A stretch of 64,000 nucleotides of DNA from Callipepla californica brunnescens (taxonomy: Eukaryota; Chordata; Aves; Galliformes; Odontophoridae): NCBI GenBank assembly GCA_023055505.1, contig JALIRH010000004.1, forward strand, positions 38,507,502 to 38,571,501, given 5' to 3'. Under the pieces are notes generated by a model that saw nothing but the letters and a program-made list of their open reading frames with translations, was not told the origin of the DNA and did not search any database. Positions 26,849 through 41,835 of the stretch are shown here, piece after piece (the stretch's first letter is position 1; each line of letters opens with the position of its first letter). The position numbers and the translations under genes were made by a program.

Positions 26849-29709
26849 AAGCAGAACGAAGAAGACTACAGGCAATGAGTAATTCAGCAGCAAGGGGCTG
26901 CCCATGAGGGGTGTGCAGGTGGGGTGGAGTAGCTTCAAAATCAACGTGTTTGACAGAGCGAGCATGTGGCCTGAAACCAAGTCACATCCTGACTGAGGAA
27001 GGGCTGCTTCTCCTAGCTTGTCTAGACACCTCCTGGAAGTATCTACATGGGATCTAAAACAAGCTATGCAAGACAACCCTTTTCTTCCGAGCAGAGAATG
27101 ACTCTCATTAGTTCTATTTCCCTTCTCCTTCCCAAGAGGTGACACATCAAAGCAAGACTGCCTGCCTGCTTTCCTTGAGCAAAGGCTTGAAAAATGGTCA
27201 CTCTAAAACAGCGTTCCTAAAGGCCACTGTTTTTTAAAACAAATATCATACTAAGAAATATCCAAACTGAGACCTTGTACTGCACTCATCAGCCTGGAAA
27301 AAAAAGCAATAGCAAATGCTAGAAATTCTTTGGAGAAAAAGAGAAGGAAAAAAGTGTCTGAAAGTGGTAAACCTAAACACCTAAATTACACCAAAGCTTC
27401 AATGTCTTCAACTGGTCCTGTCTGTCTAAAGCTATGGAAACCTATCCACAGGCATCACAAATCTGACTGGTGCTTTAGCACACCCTTCCTTCGACACAGA
27501 CGTCTCATTTAATCAGACACTACAACACTTCAAGAAAAAACAATGTTAAAGTTATCTCCCATACTGAATAAAACCCAGAAGCCCATTATGACTCAGTCCT
27601 ATACCTGAAGCATGTGGACAACACTACAACCATACGCAGCAGTGATTAAAGTTGTTACCATGCTACTTGACTTTATGAAGTTATGAAGTTATCTATGGAT
27701 TCAGGAAAGAGTTTAGTACCAAGTTAACATGAGCCCATAAACCGGAGTTTTAGAACTGACCTTCTACCATAGCCTCGAACTAGGTGGAACAGTTTTGGCT
27801 GCTTGCTTGGTTTAACATACAAAGTAAACAGTTCAGACTAATTCCATGCATCTTCTAGGACTCGAATATTATAGTACATGACAGTTAAAAAGAAAAAAAA
27901 AGTTATTATAATGTCATATATTACAGCCAGGTTTAAATTCAGTATTTTTGCTGTCTGGTCTCAGTGACAGATTGAAAAATGGCAATCAATTTACAATCTG
28001 AGAACTAAAAAGCAATTATGATATTTGCTTTAATAGCCTGAGCAGTTATTAATGCACGCAGCAAAGTTCATTTTCTCAGACATGAGAATGTTTCACTTCT
28101 GGAAGGTCCCATTTAGAATAGTAGCAAATAATAACATATTGTTTTGACATAAAACATAAAAGCATTTTTCGGTTTTAAACGGAGTTGCATAAATATTAAT
28201 GAACCAGAGCAAAAACAGCAGCCAGTAAGATTTTCCACCTGAAATTATCAGGCACTGAGGACAGCACCCAGCAAAAAATACCAAAGCAAAGTGCAAAAAT
28301 CAGCAAACACCGTCCATCCGCAGCCTCACAGACATCCTGTTTTTCTCTCCCAGGCACAAAGACCAGCTCAGCTAATTTGCACAAGTTTTTCCATCAGCAG
28401 GGCACCCTGCATTTCTGTCACGGAATATTCTGAGGATCCGTGCTTATATTACCTTCCCTCATTGACAGACATCCCTTATTGCCCATCAGAGAAGCAACCA
28501 GACAGCACCCCCAGCGCAGGAGTGCATGCTGCTGAGAGCTGCAGGTTCACACTGAAGGTAGCTGAAGGCACCTGAAAAGCTACAAGACTTGGAAGCAACA
28601 CAGGAACTTTGTTTTTGTGGTTTGTTTTGGCTCTGCACCCAAATCTATTACGCAGGGAATTAATCAGGGGTAATTTTGCTAATATAAATCCAGCTATTTG
28701 TTCCTTTTAGGAAGGTTTTGCTCTTCCTCCATCAGTATTTTTGAAAGATTTATGACTGAAATTTATCAGAAGTTGGTGTTTGGGATGGGTGAAATCCTTG
28801 GTTTTCTATATCTCTGTAAAGCATCATAGATCCAAAGGAGAAGGACCTTCAAGTATACCATCATTGACAGGTAGCAACGATAATGCTGCAGTGATTTAAG
28901 TGTTCTTTAGACATGCTGAAAAATAAGACTTCTGACTGCCACTGAGGACCTTTTAAACAGAAAAAAAAAAAATAATGGAGGATAGCTACATACGTGCTTT
29001 TCATCATTCTTTTTAAAATGGGGAACAGTCCTATTGATAGGAGACCTCATACATCAGATGCTACAACATGGCAAGCAGTTTTCATGCAGCCATCCCAGGT
29101 GACATTTGGGAGAGCCATCTGATCTTCTCCACATCTTCAAAGCATTATCATCCCATCTACAGCTATAAAACTGCTTCTTCAAGAACTGTACCAGAACAAG
29201 GTGCCAGGAAATGGATTAGAAAATAGTAGAGCTTTTTGGCAGGGCAGGCAGCAGCATCACTCTGGCATTTACCTGAGGCACCAGCATACTTTCACACACA
29301 TCCAATTTCCACCACAACACAGGCAGATATAACCTGACACCTTCCAGAAAAGAGCCAGCTAGAAGCCCACTAACCCATCACTCTTCAGACCAACATCAAA
29401 CTGAAGCATCCAACATCAAGACTTTAGTGGCTGAAGCTGCAAGCAGGATAAAGCCACAAAAGAGAAATCAGACACTCTGAACAGTAACCACAGGGAATAA
29501 AGTACCTTAGGACACTAAATGTTAAGCCTACATTTCAGTAATACAAACTTGAAAGCATCTGTTTTCTTCTATTTTCTTTTTAAAGTGGACATTTAAGACA
29601 CATCAGTGGTGCTTATTCAGCATGATGTTCTTGGAACTTAAAGAGACCTCAGGTTCTGTGAGTCCATACTCCCTTTTCTCAGAAGGGATACAAAACCACA
29701 GTAGTAAGG

Positions 29710-29746
29710 AAAATAAATAAATAAATTAAATTAAAAAAAAAAAAAA
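29710..29746. repeat. (AAAT)n plus A14 run
   Basis: Four AAAT units, then AAATT units, then a run of 14 A. It looks like a compound slippage tract. Confidence 0.9.
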
Positions 29747-32700
29747 GAGGTGCAATCATGGGAAGAAGAAACGATTAACAGCTGCACAGAAAAATGATTT
29801 CAGACAATGAACTATTCATCCTACCAGACATTCAAAGGCATATTTAGTACCTGGTGGCAATTATGAGCAATTATGCAGGGTTTAGCTTTCAACCATAGGC
29901 ACACAACACCAGTAAGACCTTCAGACCTTATCAGATCCAGTTTCCACCTATGGCAAACCGCCACACCACAAGCTCTCTCTATAAACTTATTAAAAATCAT
30001 CTTCAAACTGAGCTGCCTTGGCATTGTACCTTCCATTATAAGACATAATTTCCCAAAGGTCACAGTCCTTCACATTTGCACACTAAGTTGTTCCAGCACC
30101 ACCCTTTGGCTTCCATAAACTGCCTGACTCCTTCAGCGCTGCAAAGAGCAGGTATGCCCTTCCCTGTGCCAGGCTCCCTTTGTTTCTCCATGATCCCAGT
30201 CATCCCAGTGTTAATGTGACCCTCTGCAAAAAGCAAACACTTGACCCATCCCTTTCAATAGTCTTTCTAAGGTCACAAGGCAACTGTGATGACTGAAAGA
30301 GACTCAAAAAGAGTAGACAGAATCCCAAGGCAGAAGACAGTATCTCTACTGAGTACAGACACAGTATTTATCTTTGATATATATTATAAACTCAGCGCAG
30401 AAGCTGTAACAGGCTTCCAGACACACACAGACCTATTCACATTTTATAAACAAAATGAGCAATAACCTCACAGCAAAAGGTTTATGCTTTGAAAAACACT
30501 TGGTATTGCATATTTGCTCCCCAGCACCATGATATGTTACAATTAGGTGTTACACTGAGACAGAAGTTTTCTACATGCATGATAAAACTCCTTGGTACTG
30601 TAATTATAAAACACTAAGACTTATTTCCTTCTCAGGCTTCTAAAAATTTACATTTTCTCTCATTCTCAGCTACTCTCCTCTGATTTTAAGTCAGTAGTTA
30701 AAAATCAGTAGCTTCTTATTCTCTTGTATCAGGAAGTCATTAGGCAGCAAGAAAAATCCCCAAAACTCCATTTTCCATTGTCATTGGAGCTCTTGAAATC
30801 ATGTACGTGTATTTTCTCTACATAACCTGGGATTTGTCATGTAACTTGGGAAAAAAAGGGCAATTCCCTAACTACTAAGAAGGTGTATTAGTTAGCTGAA
30901 TGGCAGTTTGTTTACACCTGAATTTCCAGACACTGTCAAAATGCAGGAAAAACTATTTCAAACTTCTTATCAGCTATTATACTGGAATAGGAAGACAGGC
31001 ATTAGTGTCTCCTCAACTTCCCTAGTAGTAAATTGCAATGTAAGAAACTAAAACCGTTCTGAAAGGCTTGCCAGAAAAAGGCACCTACAGTAAAGCCAAA
31101 AGGAAAACTCAGTTGACTTGACAAAGACTTCATCAGCATCACGTTTGGGTAACTGCTAGAACTAGACTGAACAGTGCTCTAGACTGAAGGCTAGTGTAAA
31201 TGGTCCTGCCACTTCTCATTTGCAGCAGCTGAGGATCCAATAAGCAGGTAATTTTTCAGTTTTCCAAGTGACAGGAGTTCACCTTCCATAATTAACTTCA
31301 CCAAGGCCACACCACTCAAAGCAATGGCTCTACATCCCAGGCAACACGGATTATTAAACTGCTCCCTCACTGTCTGCTCTGAGAAACCCATTCTATCACA
31401 TTTTTCATTGCAAGTAAAAGCGCACATGATGTGCTGGAAAAGCACAACGTACTGCTAAGCCACTGTGCAAAATGAGATTTAAAAGGGTTGACAGAACAAT
31501 GCTGCTTTAAGAAAGTGAACAAGTTAGGATGGTCAGTAACAAACTGTAAAACAAAACAAAGAGTGCTGAATTTAAAGAAAGAGTTGGCAACCCTGCTGGC
31601 AGTTACAGCTAGAGATATTTGCTCTCAGGAAGCACCGTGAAGCTCCAGTGCCTACAGCAAGCAGATTTCTCCTGCAAAATCCCCCCAGGAGAACACACAC
31701 GCACAACAGTGTACTCAGCTACAAAAGAGTCTGAAGTGCAGGCTTCCAGGCTCTATTTGGGCTGCAGGTTTCCCCCTTACAAAGCATCACCACTCTGGGA
31801 ATTTCCTTGCCACAGCCGGAGAACTAGAAGCTCACAAATCCCACAGTGACAGAAGGATATAGCTTTCCATTTATGCTGCATGCCAGCTGCACAGTGATGC
31901 CCTTCAGTATGCTTTGCCCCCAGTGATAGGTAAAATTCCTGTCTTTGAATGAATCTTTCCAACTTAATGCTCAGGAGCCTTTCAAACAAAACTGGCAAAA
32001 AGCATTAAGTCAAATGCCTGCTCTCTCAGCCTGATACCATCAAATCTAAAGTCAGCTCAAGCTGACTCCTCCAAACTCTACATGCACTTACATGGGCCCC
32101 TGCGCTGCTTCTGAGCACCACCAACACAGCTTTACCACTACATCTTTGAACTGCATCAGGCAAGATAATCAAACCTCCTGCCTGCCTCCTTTCAAAGAAC
32201 TCATCTTTTGCAACAGGAATTAAGAGTTAGCAAGTGCTGGAGAAATGCAGATAAAGTTGAATCGAGGTATGCACCTGCACTCCAGCCTACCTACCTGTAA
32301 AACTACCTAGAAACCAAAGCCTTGCCTACTTTTACTTAAACTCCATAGTTCAGTTGCTACAGGCAATCTTACTCCAGCAGTCCACAATGCTCACCTGAGG
32401 ATGTAGTTCATACTCCATCTCTCACTGCTGAAGTTTCCTGAACTTGAAAACTACCTCACACATTTCTTCTTATACTACAGAAAGAGCTAGGCTGGACTGT
32501 AGGTCCATTTTGACTGGAAATGTAAAATAAGATGAGAAGAGCAGAGAAGAATACATAGTTCTGTTCCAGCATAGGTAAGGCTGTCAAAATGAATGGGGAA
32601 AAAACTTCCCTTGGCATCTGTAGAAAGGCCTGTTCTGTAGGAGGCTAACAAAATTATGATGCTCATACAGATTATCATCTAGGCACAGAGCAGCTCTAAG

Positions 32701-32763
32701 AAAAAAAAAAAAAAAAAGATTTAAGCTTCAGATGTAAGCAAGCTTCTTCTTTTTTTTTTTTTT
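32701..32763. repeat. Inverted homopolymer pair: A17, 32-nt spacer, T14
   Basis: A 17-A run at 32701-32717 is followed by 32 nt and then by a 14-T run at 32750-32763. The spacer itself contains AAGCTTC and AAGCTTCTTC motifs. The same arrangement, with longer runs, is seen at 48.4 kb. Confidence 0.9.
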
Positions 32764-35700
32764 AAATTCAGAAGCTTCCTTAAGGCTTCAGCCTCACTGT
32801 TCAGTATGACACAATGTAAAATTACTTTCTTTTCAATATAGTTTTTAATTTTTAACTCATGTACACCAAGGCTGGTAAAACCTGCATACATATTTTATAA
32901 GCAGCGTTCTCTGAGAATGCTAACAGCTGTCAACGTCTCCTTATTAAAACAGCTGTCTTCCATGTTTTGGTTAACAAATACACTCAACGCTTCTGGGGCT
33001 TTTATAAGGCAAGATGAGGTTTAAATAGAGACAGCATGCATACTTCCTTGCATTTAGACAGTACACAATCATAACATACATTAAGACACCCACAAAGTCG
33101 TTTCATTAACAGTTTTAGACTTAAGCACCATCAGTCAGGTTTAGGCATCAAACACAATTATTCCCTATAGTTGCTGATAAGCTACCCAAATCATGAATCA
33201 CTGGTTCACCCTTAATAGAAATATCATACTGTTACCAGCTATCGGGCAAGACTAAAGAGACAAGACAAAAATCTGGACTGATATGTGTTACAGTTCTTAG
33301 TGCAAATGTATCTGCGTTTACCTATACACTCAACTATCTCACTAAATCTATCTGCAGAAAGAAAGCTTTAGATTAAATATCTTGATGTTGTGCCCTACAT
33401 ACAAATCTTCCAATTGACTGCCTGTTGTATATGGGTAAGGAAATCAAACGGAAGAAACACAACACATCTGATAAGCCCACCTAAAAGGGGCATCGCCACA
33501 GAGACCAGTTGTCTTTTTTTTTTTCCTCAGAAGGAGAAAGAGAACAGAAGAGAAAGAAAGACAAAAAGTGAACTGGCTTGGTCTTCCAAGGTCACATATC
33601 AATTTTGACTGCCTCATCTGTCTTTGCCTACAGTAAGCAGACTTTCTGAAAGCATCTGGTAATTGCCCTCTGAGACAGTCTGACCCTTTCAGGGCTTCTC
33701 TCAGTTCTAGGCATCTGCCGCAGTCATCTTTAACAAGCTTGCCTGCACACAGCTAGCTGGCAAATTCATCCAGGAAAACTGCATTAGGAACACTCATTTA
33801 TTAGAACCATTATCCACAGTTTGTCTAAAACACAGACCAGAATCCCTCTGGGCAGTGCATTTGCAAAGCATCTAACTCCCATCAACCCAGAGAGCTGCTA
33901 CTGTTACACCAATCAGCCCCACCAGAAAAGCCCATTCACAACCACAGTGTCTAACTCAAGGCCCTGAAAGGTCTGCAGAGAGCTTATGGCTCCCCCACAG
34001 AGTTGATGCTCAGCCTATAAACATCAATTGGTGTCACCTTCTCTAATAGCGCAGCAGGTGAAGATGAAATTTTGACATAATCCTCTGAATTAAGAGCATC
34101 CAGGTGTGAGGTATGGAGATCCTCTTAACAATTCCTGTCTACAGGACACGTATTACATGGTAAAATAAACAAAAAACATACGGGAACATCTGCTAAATTC
34201 TCACAGACTAATCAAGGCACAGAATTGATGAGTTTCTTAAAATCAAGGTGAAAAAAAGAATGTATTTTGAGCAGACTGGCACCTCAGCCAGAAGGGGCTG
34301 CTTCCACACAGCCTTCTCTTCTGCTTTCCACCTTTCTCCAGCATGCTACTGCTTCCCAGCTTACTTTCACAAGTCTTATCTGGATTCCTAACTCCTAACC
34401 GAACAAAAGCAGCCTGTTAGCCTTCCAGAAGCTTGGGGCTGGAGCTTGCATTCCAAGCAGCTTCCCATGCTCTCCACACAGTGTCAGCCCAGCATGGCCA
34501 GCAAGACCAGGCCCTACTGGCCCCACATACTGTGAGGGAGAACAAATGCATCCCCATCCTGATAAAGGCATGGGGCACTGAGCGACGAGTATGTCTCTGC
34601 CAGGCAAGCTTTCATACTGAAACGGCTTTTATTCCATTAACCCTGAAACCCAACTCTGAACTTCCACTGCAGCTTCCCAACACATTGGCAAGCGGCCCTG
34701 GATAAACCTTTTGGAGTTTTACAGAGACCAGACATGCAGTGAGACATGCATGAGAAATGTATAATGCAAGCCTTTTTTTCCACTTGGATCTCTGAAAGAG
34801 ACTGGGTATTTTTGGCAGAAATTACAGACTTATTTAAACTCAGCAACTTGCCATGCAAAAATATTCATTTCCAGCAAAGCTTCAAGTAAGACATATAGGT
34901 GCCTGGAGCTTTTTCCTGCATACAAAACTTCAATATACAGGCAAGACAGTTAGCATGTCTACCCACCACAGAAACCTGACTGCAACTTTTTTGTTTTTGC
35001 ATAAAGGATGGCCCCAATGTTTTAGCACAGAGCAACTCAGACATCACATCCTCCTCAAGTGCCATTAGCTCTCAGAATACTTGTGATTTGTTGTCTCCTA
35101 CATTTACCAAGTGACCTCTGTTTATATACACAAGGGACAAATTTTATTCTTTGTGTATAGAACCAGAGTAAGCCATTGACTCAGCCATAGCTGACAAGAG
35201 GAGTCTATGCCCCTAAGTTACTGTCATTGCTACCAACCTGAACTTTCATCGTGTTTCCAACCTGATGAACATCAGGATATCAAGGGAGAGGGCTTACAGA
35301 AAATAATTAAAAGCTGCTCCTAGAAATCTTTCCACCCTTAGCTCAGCACCTGTTCAGATTCACATAATTCATCCATTCATTTCCTGGTTTGCTTGCTGCC
35401 TTTGACGTGCATTTCATGCCTGCGCCTTCTGCTTGAGTATTTCTGAAAGCAGCTACTATTTTAAAGAGAACTGTTTTAGCTCAAAATTAATAACTGGCAA
35501 AAAGCAGTTCCACCAGTTCAGTATTATACAAAACTAGGGTTCATCCCTATTTTGTTATGCACCATCCCCCAATCCTGTACCTTCCAAATACTGTAGGAAC
35601 CATGTCATCAGCAGATAGAAATCCAACTGGAATGCGGAAAGTGCAACCCTGCTGTCTAGTTCCCTTTATGAGAAGAAAAAGGTGCTCAGCAGAAAGAGCA

Positions 35701-37793
35701 CGGTACATATTAAAAGTGAACTGAATTGCTTTTCTCCACTTCAACAAACTCAAATGCCAGTACCAATAAATGGAATTTCCTTCCCTTGAAACTTACTCCT
35801 CTGCTTTAATTTACATCTACGTAGATCAAAGAAATGATTTTACTTTATTTGGAAGCTTCATCAGGAAGGCTTGCAGTAAAACGAAAGTTTGGCTTCCAAC
35901 AAGCGATGACCACACTGTTTCAAAACATTCTGTTTATTGACATGCAGCCAAATTCCCTGAGAAGAAATGGGATGGAGCATTTGACAGCACTGCAGAAAAT
36001 TAACTTGGTGCTCTACACAAATTATACATGATTCTGGAAATCAAAATGCGGGCAACATGCAGTAATTGAGCACGATTCTTCTCACAGGGAAAAGGGATCT
36101 TAACTGAGAGATGGCTAGTGAATGAATTATTTTAACTACATTACATATAGAAAACTGCTAACGGCCGAAGTGGGAATAAATATCTTCTTCCCCATTAGGA
36201 GGGAAAAATAGTTTTCTGCTAGTCTTGCTAGACAGGAGTAAGAAATCCAACACATGGAACATCATACTGCCCTCAACCTTTTCATATCAAGGCACTCTAG
36301 ATCAAGAGGATTCATAGAAATTTACCAAAAGCTTTGTGCAATGAGGAATATAGGATCCTTCTGTACAGAACAGCTGAAGTCAGAAAGAGCATATTTGAGG
36401 CTGGAGCACAGATGAGACAGTAAGACAAAGTCTCCATCACTCAAGATAGTTTCTGCACCTGAAAAAGACAAAACAGGATCTCCAAGAAATCTCCACCCTA
36501 GCTGGAGAAAATTCTGTTGCGGTGTCTAGACCACTTCAGAAATGCATATCTGTGTGCACACTGCATATGCAACTATTTTGCCAGATCTGCTTTACATTAC
36601 ACTGAACTTTGTTGCTACACTAAGATGAAAGTTCTCCCTATTTCTTCTAGCCCATAGGTTTCTTGCTTTGAGCAGCAGCGTAAGCACAGCTCTGCCAGGG
36701 CGCCCATTTTCTAATTTGCTTCAGTGGAATGGTTGCAGAGCAATAAGAGGAAACTACTACTTCCATAAGTCACTTGCAACAGCTACTACCCGTTTGTGAT
36801 CCAAGCTGCTAGACAACAGTTATAGAGTAAGGGAGTTCTCCAACACAAACCCTGCTTGCTTACAAGAAAATCAGAGCACTGCTCCGGCTGAACCAAGCCA
36901 TGCCTCCCAACCAGCTTCAGCCCTTCTACCAGCAACACTACACCCAGCAGGTCACCCTTCCTTGGGCTCAGGCACACTGCTCACAGCACACATCCCCACA
37001 CTTCACTTTCCATGTCACTTCTTGCTGCTGATCCCTCCCCACACAACACGGATACAGCAAACTAATTAATCCTGCCCTTGTTTTTGTTTTTTCTTTTGAA
37101 ACCAGACAGCAGCTGTCAAATCCACTGTTTTCATCAGCTTAAGTGTTCCAAGACTGCAACTTTCCCATGTTTGGCCAGGCCACACAGGACCTGCTATGCA
37201 ACCCCCCATAATGCTATTACCCGTCCCAGCTGGACTTCACTGCAGCCCAGACCTGACTCCTTTGGAAGCCCTGCATAGCTGAGAATAAGGCAATGCCCTG
37301 GGCCTCCCCAGGTCTTCCAGAAGTTGCCTCAACAAGCAAAACCCTGCAGGAGCTCTGCTAATCACGCTCTCATTCTCCCTTTCAGAAGAACAGACGGAGG
37401 CCAGCAGTTCAGTGCCATCTTTCACATTTTTTCCCCTTATGGAATTATCTGGGCTCCCCAATATCTGCCATTGCAGGTGCCATTAAAAGATACCAATAAG
37501 TTTAAGCATCAAAATCTTTATATAGATAAACACACACACATACATATAAATATATCTATATTTTTTTCAATTTCTATTCTAATCCACCAAATTACCATTG
37601 TCCTTATCAGTGCTATGGAGGTGGATACTTAACAGCTGATGCAGCCTCTGAGCAGGAGCTGCACAGGCAGACACAAAGGTGCAGAACAGCATGTCATTTT
37701 CCTCCGGGTAATTTCTGTCCAGCTCCGCCCTGAAACTCACTCTTCAATCCTAACAACTGGCAGCAACTAATTAGAAGAAAAAATGCAAGTTGC

Positions 37794-37838
37794 TGATTAA
37801 ATGTTTGATTAAATGTTGATTACATGTTTGATTAAATA
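37794..37838. repeat. 11/12-bp tandem repeat (GATTAAATGTTT)
   Basis: Four consecutive units read GATTAAATGTTT, GATTAAATGTT, GATTACATGTTT and GATTAAATACG. The units alternate between 12 and 11 bp. The array is A+T-rich and lies in the first ITPK1 intron. Confidence 0.88.
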
Positions 37839-39842
37839 CGATCACAGAACAAATTTCCCTTGGACAAGTGTATTCATTTTCTATTGCTCACTTCCTTAGT
37901 ACGTAGACATGAAAGATAAGGCACTCCAGAGATGATGCTATACCACACAGAGGGATTTCAAGACAAGAGGTGACTGTACAACACAAGGCAAGGAGAAAGC
38001 AATGATTCCCATCCTCCTGCTGGTTGGTTTCTATATGTCATCATGTATGCACAGTTAACTACCTGGCTTCTCTTCCAAAGGCTTGGACATCTGACAACAG
38101 GATCCAGCTCAGAGACAGAAGTACAGCTAGAAGTACTTCACAGGTTAACTGGAGACACAGTCAGCACAGAAAAAAGGAACTGATAGAAAGGTTATAGATT
38201 TCAAACTGCTGTAATTCTGAGATGTATACAAGGACTTGAAGAACCATTATTTAGAAAAATGAAGTTCGTGTTAGACAGTATCTTCAGGCAATGTTGAAAA
38301 TTGTAGGCTGGTCCTTGAAGGACTACATCCACTTCGAAAAGTGATTTTCATTCATCCCATTTGCTCTCACTTAAGGTATATCAAGTAACAGGTAAGGAGG
38401 ATGACTGAGCCACATAATAAGATTAGGACTTCTCTGCAGAGAGAAATGCACACATGTGACTCTCAATCTCTTAACAAATAAAAACATCATTCGGTCAGAA
38501 TGTTTTCAAGAATTCCCGTTTGTGAAGGCAAAAGAAAATCCCTGTTCAAGTGTCTGTTCTTACACCCCACCATCACATCTACCTGTAGCAGCAGGATGCT
38601 TTGCTCCACGAAGCCTTTCCCTGCCAGTGCACTATCATGGCTCCCTGTATATTATCCTTCCAGTCAGCTGTGTTTCACCAGGAACCAAGTCACTCCACAC
38701 CCAGCATCGTGTACAGACTTCATGCACTCAGTTCACCTGCTGACAGCACATGGGCGTGGGGCTGATGCTCTCTGCCCCTTGGACCTGCAGGGCTGTGTGC
38801 TTGGCCAGCACATGGCCAAGATGCCATAGAAAGCTGCAAGGTGCGCAGGCACCATCTGAAAAGCAGAAGCTATTCTCTTTCAATAGAAACATTCCTCTTA
38901 AAAACCTTCACAGTCCTCAAAAAACGAAGTCATGTCAGTTAAAAAAAGACAACTAAAAATCTTGAGAAAGGTGCACCATCTCAAAGAGACAATAAACAGG
39001 TGTTAACATTTGGACTACACAACTATTTTCTCTACTTAGTTTCTGAAGAGCTCAAAAAAATTGCCAGCTCAGTAGCTTTTTCTTTTCCAAGAATAACTTG
39101 AATCCTAGCTGACATTACCAAGCACGCTGTGCAAAGGATGTCTTCTCCACTGGCCTGCACATGCCCATACCCCAGGCCCCATGGGTCCCCAGGCAGCTCT
39201 CAGACCCACAGGGCTGCAGACCCCAGACCTGCAGCCTCAAGGCACAGCTCACCAGCAGCCTGCCAGCAGCATGGCCCCAGCCTCTGCTCTGCAGCAGAAC
39301 CCTCTCCTACACCATTCAAGTGCAAACTTCTGGAACCAACAAAAACTTTGTTTACACGCTATAAGTCTAAGGCCAGCTTTGTAAGCACAGCCTGCTTTTA
39401 GGTGAGGCATAACAGCAATCCTTCCCATTACCAATTTCAGGGTGTTTACAACAGCAGTTTTTTGCCCCTGAGCACTTTAAAACCACAGACCCTGCTTACA
39501 GAGGTGCAGTTCAGCTGCATTTACACATTTACATCACCTTTCTTACTTGGGAATGTTCAGTCAGAGGCAATGCTGGAAAGACAACTGACAATTTCTCTGT
39601 GATTTTCTACCCCTGTTTTCTCACTGTGATGTTCTCCTTTGAAAACTGCTAGGAAGGAAGGCCATGACCAGAATTTTTCAGGAAGACTTTTTCCGGTGAG
39701 TAATTACTTCTCTCTCCCCCAAGGAAAAAAAAAATGAAAAAAAGTCTGTACACAAACAATTAGGAAATGAAAGAAAAATCTAAAACTGCATTTTTGGCTA
39801 TTTAAAGCTATGACTGAGAATGAAACCTTATGTAAAACAATT

Positions 39843-39914
39843 AAAAAAAAAAAAAAAAAAACAACAACAACTAAGGCTTTGACACTGTTAAAAACAGAAA
39901 TACTTTTTTTTTTT
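39843..39914. repeat. A19 run followed by (CAA)n and an T11 run
   Basis: A homopolymer of about 19 A merges into ACAACAACAAC. It is followed some 40 nt later by 11 T at 39904-39914. It is a third A-run/T-run pair with complementary arms within the intron. Confidence 0.85.
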
Positions 39915-41835
39915 CCAAGCATTTGCCCACAGAGTATTTCACTGTAACTTAGGCCATGACTCACGCAGCCTTGCATCCTGCTCCCACAAACCATGTACAA
40001 GTGCTTCTGAAGATGACCCAGCTCAGCTTGCCATTAAGCTCTACCTTTGCACAAGAGAAAGAACTATGAAGAAAACACAATATTAGAGATCAAATTACTT
40101 CCCACTTCTTCCTCTTTTTTTTTTTTCTTTTTCCCTTCTACTGCCTGGGCACAAGGATTTCCCTAAAGCATTATGTAGTATCTTTACCCACCTGCAGCGT
40201 ACATTCATTCTGTTGTGCGTTAACAGCACTAAGCCAAACTCACCTGGCACTTCTCTAGCAGCAGGTATGGGACTCCCACGCTGCCAAGCACCAGACCCCT
40301 GCACTGCTGGTGAACATGCTAGGAGAGCATGGGCAACAGAAGTTGTGGATGTTTTACAGACACTTCATGCAGCGTCTGGTTCTGGGTTTTGCAGAGTTGC
40401 TGTGTAAGCTCTTCCTTAAGGTGCTATCCTGAGATGTATGGCACAGGTGTGCAGATGTACTAGGCAGCTTTAGGATTAACACTGCAGACTTTGATTCCAT
40501 GGGAATCAAACAACTTCCATGAGGCAGAATTAAATGTTAAATCCTCTGATTTTTGCAATCTCTCACTGCAGTTTCTTATCAGAACAGCCAGCTAGGCAGA
40601 GCCATTCCAGTGCAGTGCTGCTTTACTTTGGGATAAGGGCAATCCTTCTCTGTTGTTGATTCCATGACAATGAAAGCAAAATAACTGCAAATCATGTAAT
40701 ACCTGTACAGAGAGATTAATCAGTTGCCTGGAAAAGAGCCTGCTAGGAAACTGCTCCTCCCACACACACATTAGGATCTTATTAGCAGTGGTATTATATC
40801 TATCGACTCTTCCACTTGCCACACACCACCTTATGTAAACATGCCACAGATGACAGGTACTTCCCAGTAATGATGCCACAGAGAGGGTTTTCTGAGGTAC
40901 TTTTGAATAACTAGCTTAACAGATTTTCCAAGAACTGCCACCACCAAACAACAGAAGCTGCAGAGCCCTCGTCTAAAGCAAACATCTGTCCCTACAGAAA
41001 CTGCTTTCAGCCCTGTAGATGAGATGACCCACGTAAGCTGAGCCCACTTTAAAATACTAAGCTACACCTAAAGCAAACGCACAGCCTCCCTTGCTTTCAC
41101 CTGAGAGCATCCAGCTGGGACTCCCATAGGTCCCTGCCAGCCACTTGCTCCTGCTCAGCCTCAGCTACTCCTAGTGCTGTCTGTCAGTCCCTTCCCAGAC
41201 ACCATCTTACTGCTCAAGCATTACTTTTGAAGATGTAGCAAACTATTCTATTTCTGAAACAATAAATATGCAGTCTTAAAATCTCCTAGGAGATTCTGCA
41301 CTTCATTTAGAGGGGAAAAAATAGTTCCTCAGTACAATGCTGAACAGTAGTTCCTCTAGAAAAAGGCTGCCAAGCACCTCATTTTTTCATCTTTGAATAA
41401 GCACAAAACCAGGCCGCTACCCACGTCCAATACAAGCTTCAGCCAGCCAATCATTCCAGTCTTTCAGATGTTTATTTCAAGTAAAACTGTATATAATAAA
41501 CACAAAGAAAAAACTTCTTGAAGAATTAGCCACAGAAAACAACCCTGAAGATGTGAAAGAAAATGAATCACTTCTGAGAAGCTATTTTTTTTTCAGTTTG
41601 CAGCAAGATTAATAAGTTACACAGCACCTTTTTAAGATAAGGTGCTGTTAAAAACTCATACTTCATAAAAGCATTTTTTCCAAACTTTTGATAATCATTT
41701 TGTCATGGAAATTAACTCCTATTAGCTTGAGCAGATTTAGTACTGGGCTCACATTCACTTCCAGAGTTCTCATTTTTTCCTGTTTCATGAGGTTCTGTGT
41801 ATGCTTGGAAAACAGCAGCCACCTACTGCTTCTTC

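Noticed and set aside
28801..28880. Possible ancient CR1 tail (ATCATAGATCC ... GGACCTTCAAG)
   Set aside because: Only a few scattered words match, and the adjacent CR1 sequence expected on either side is missing. Too diverged to call by eye.
29625..29700. Possible old LINE/SINE tail (AGAGACCTCAGG ... GTCCATACTCCC)
   Set aside because: Weak resemblance to generic amniote LINE tails. No boundaries or second motif were found.
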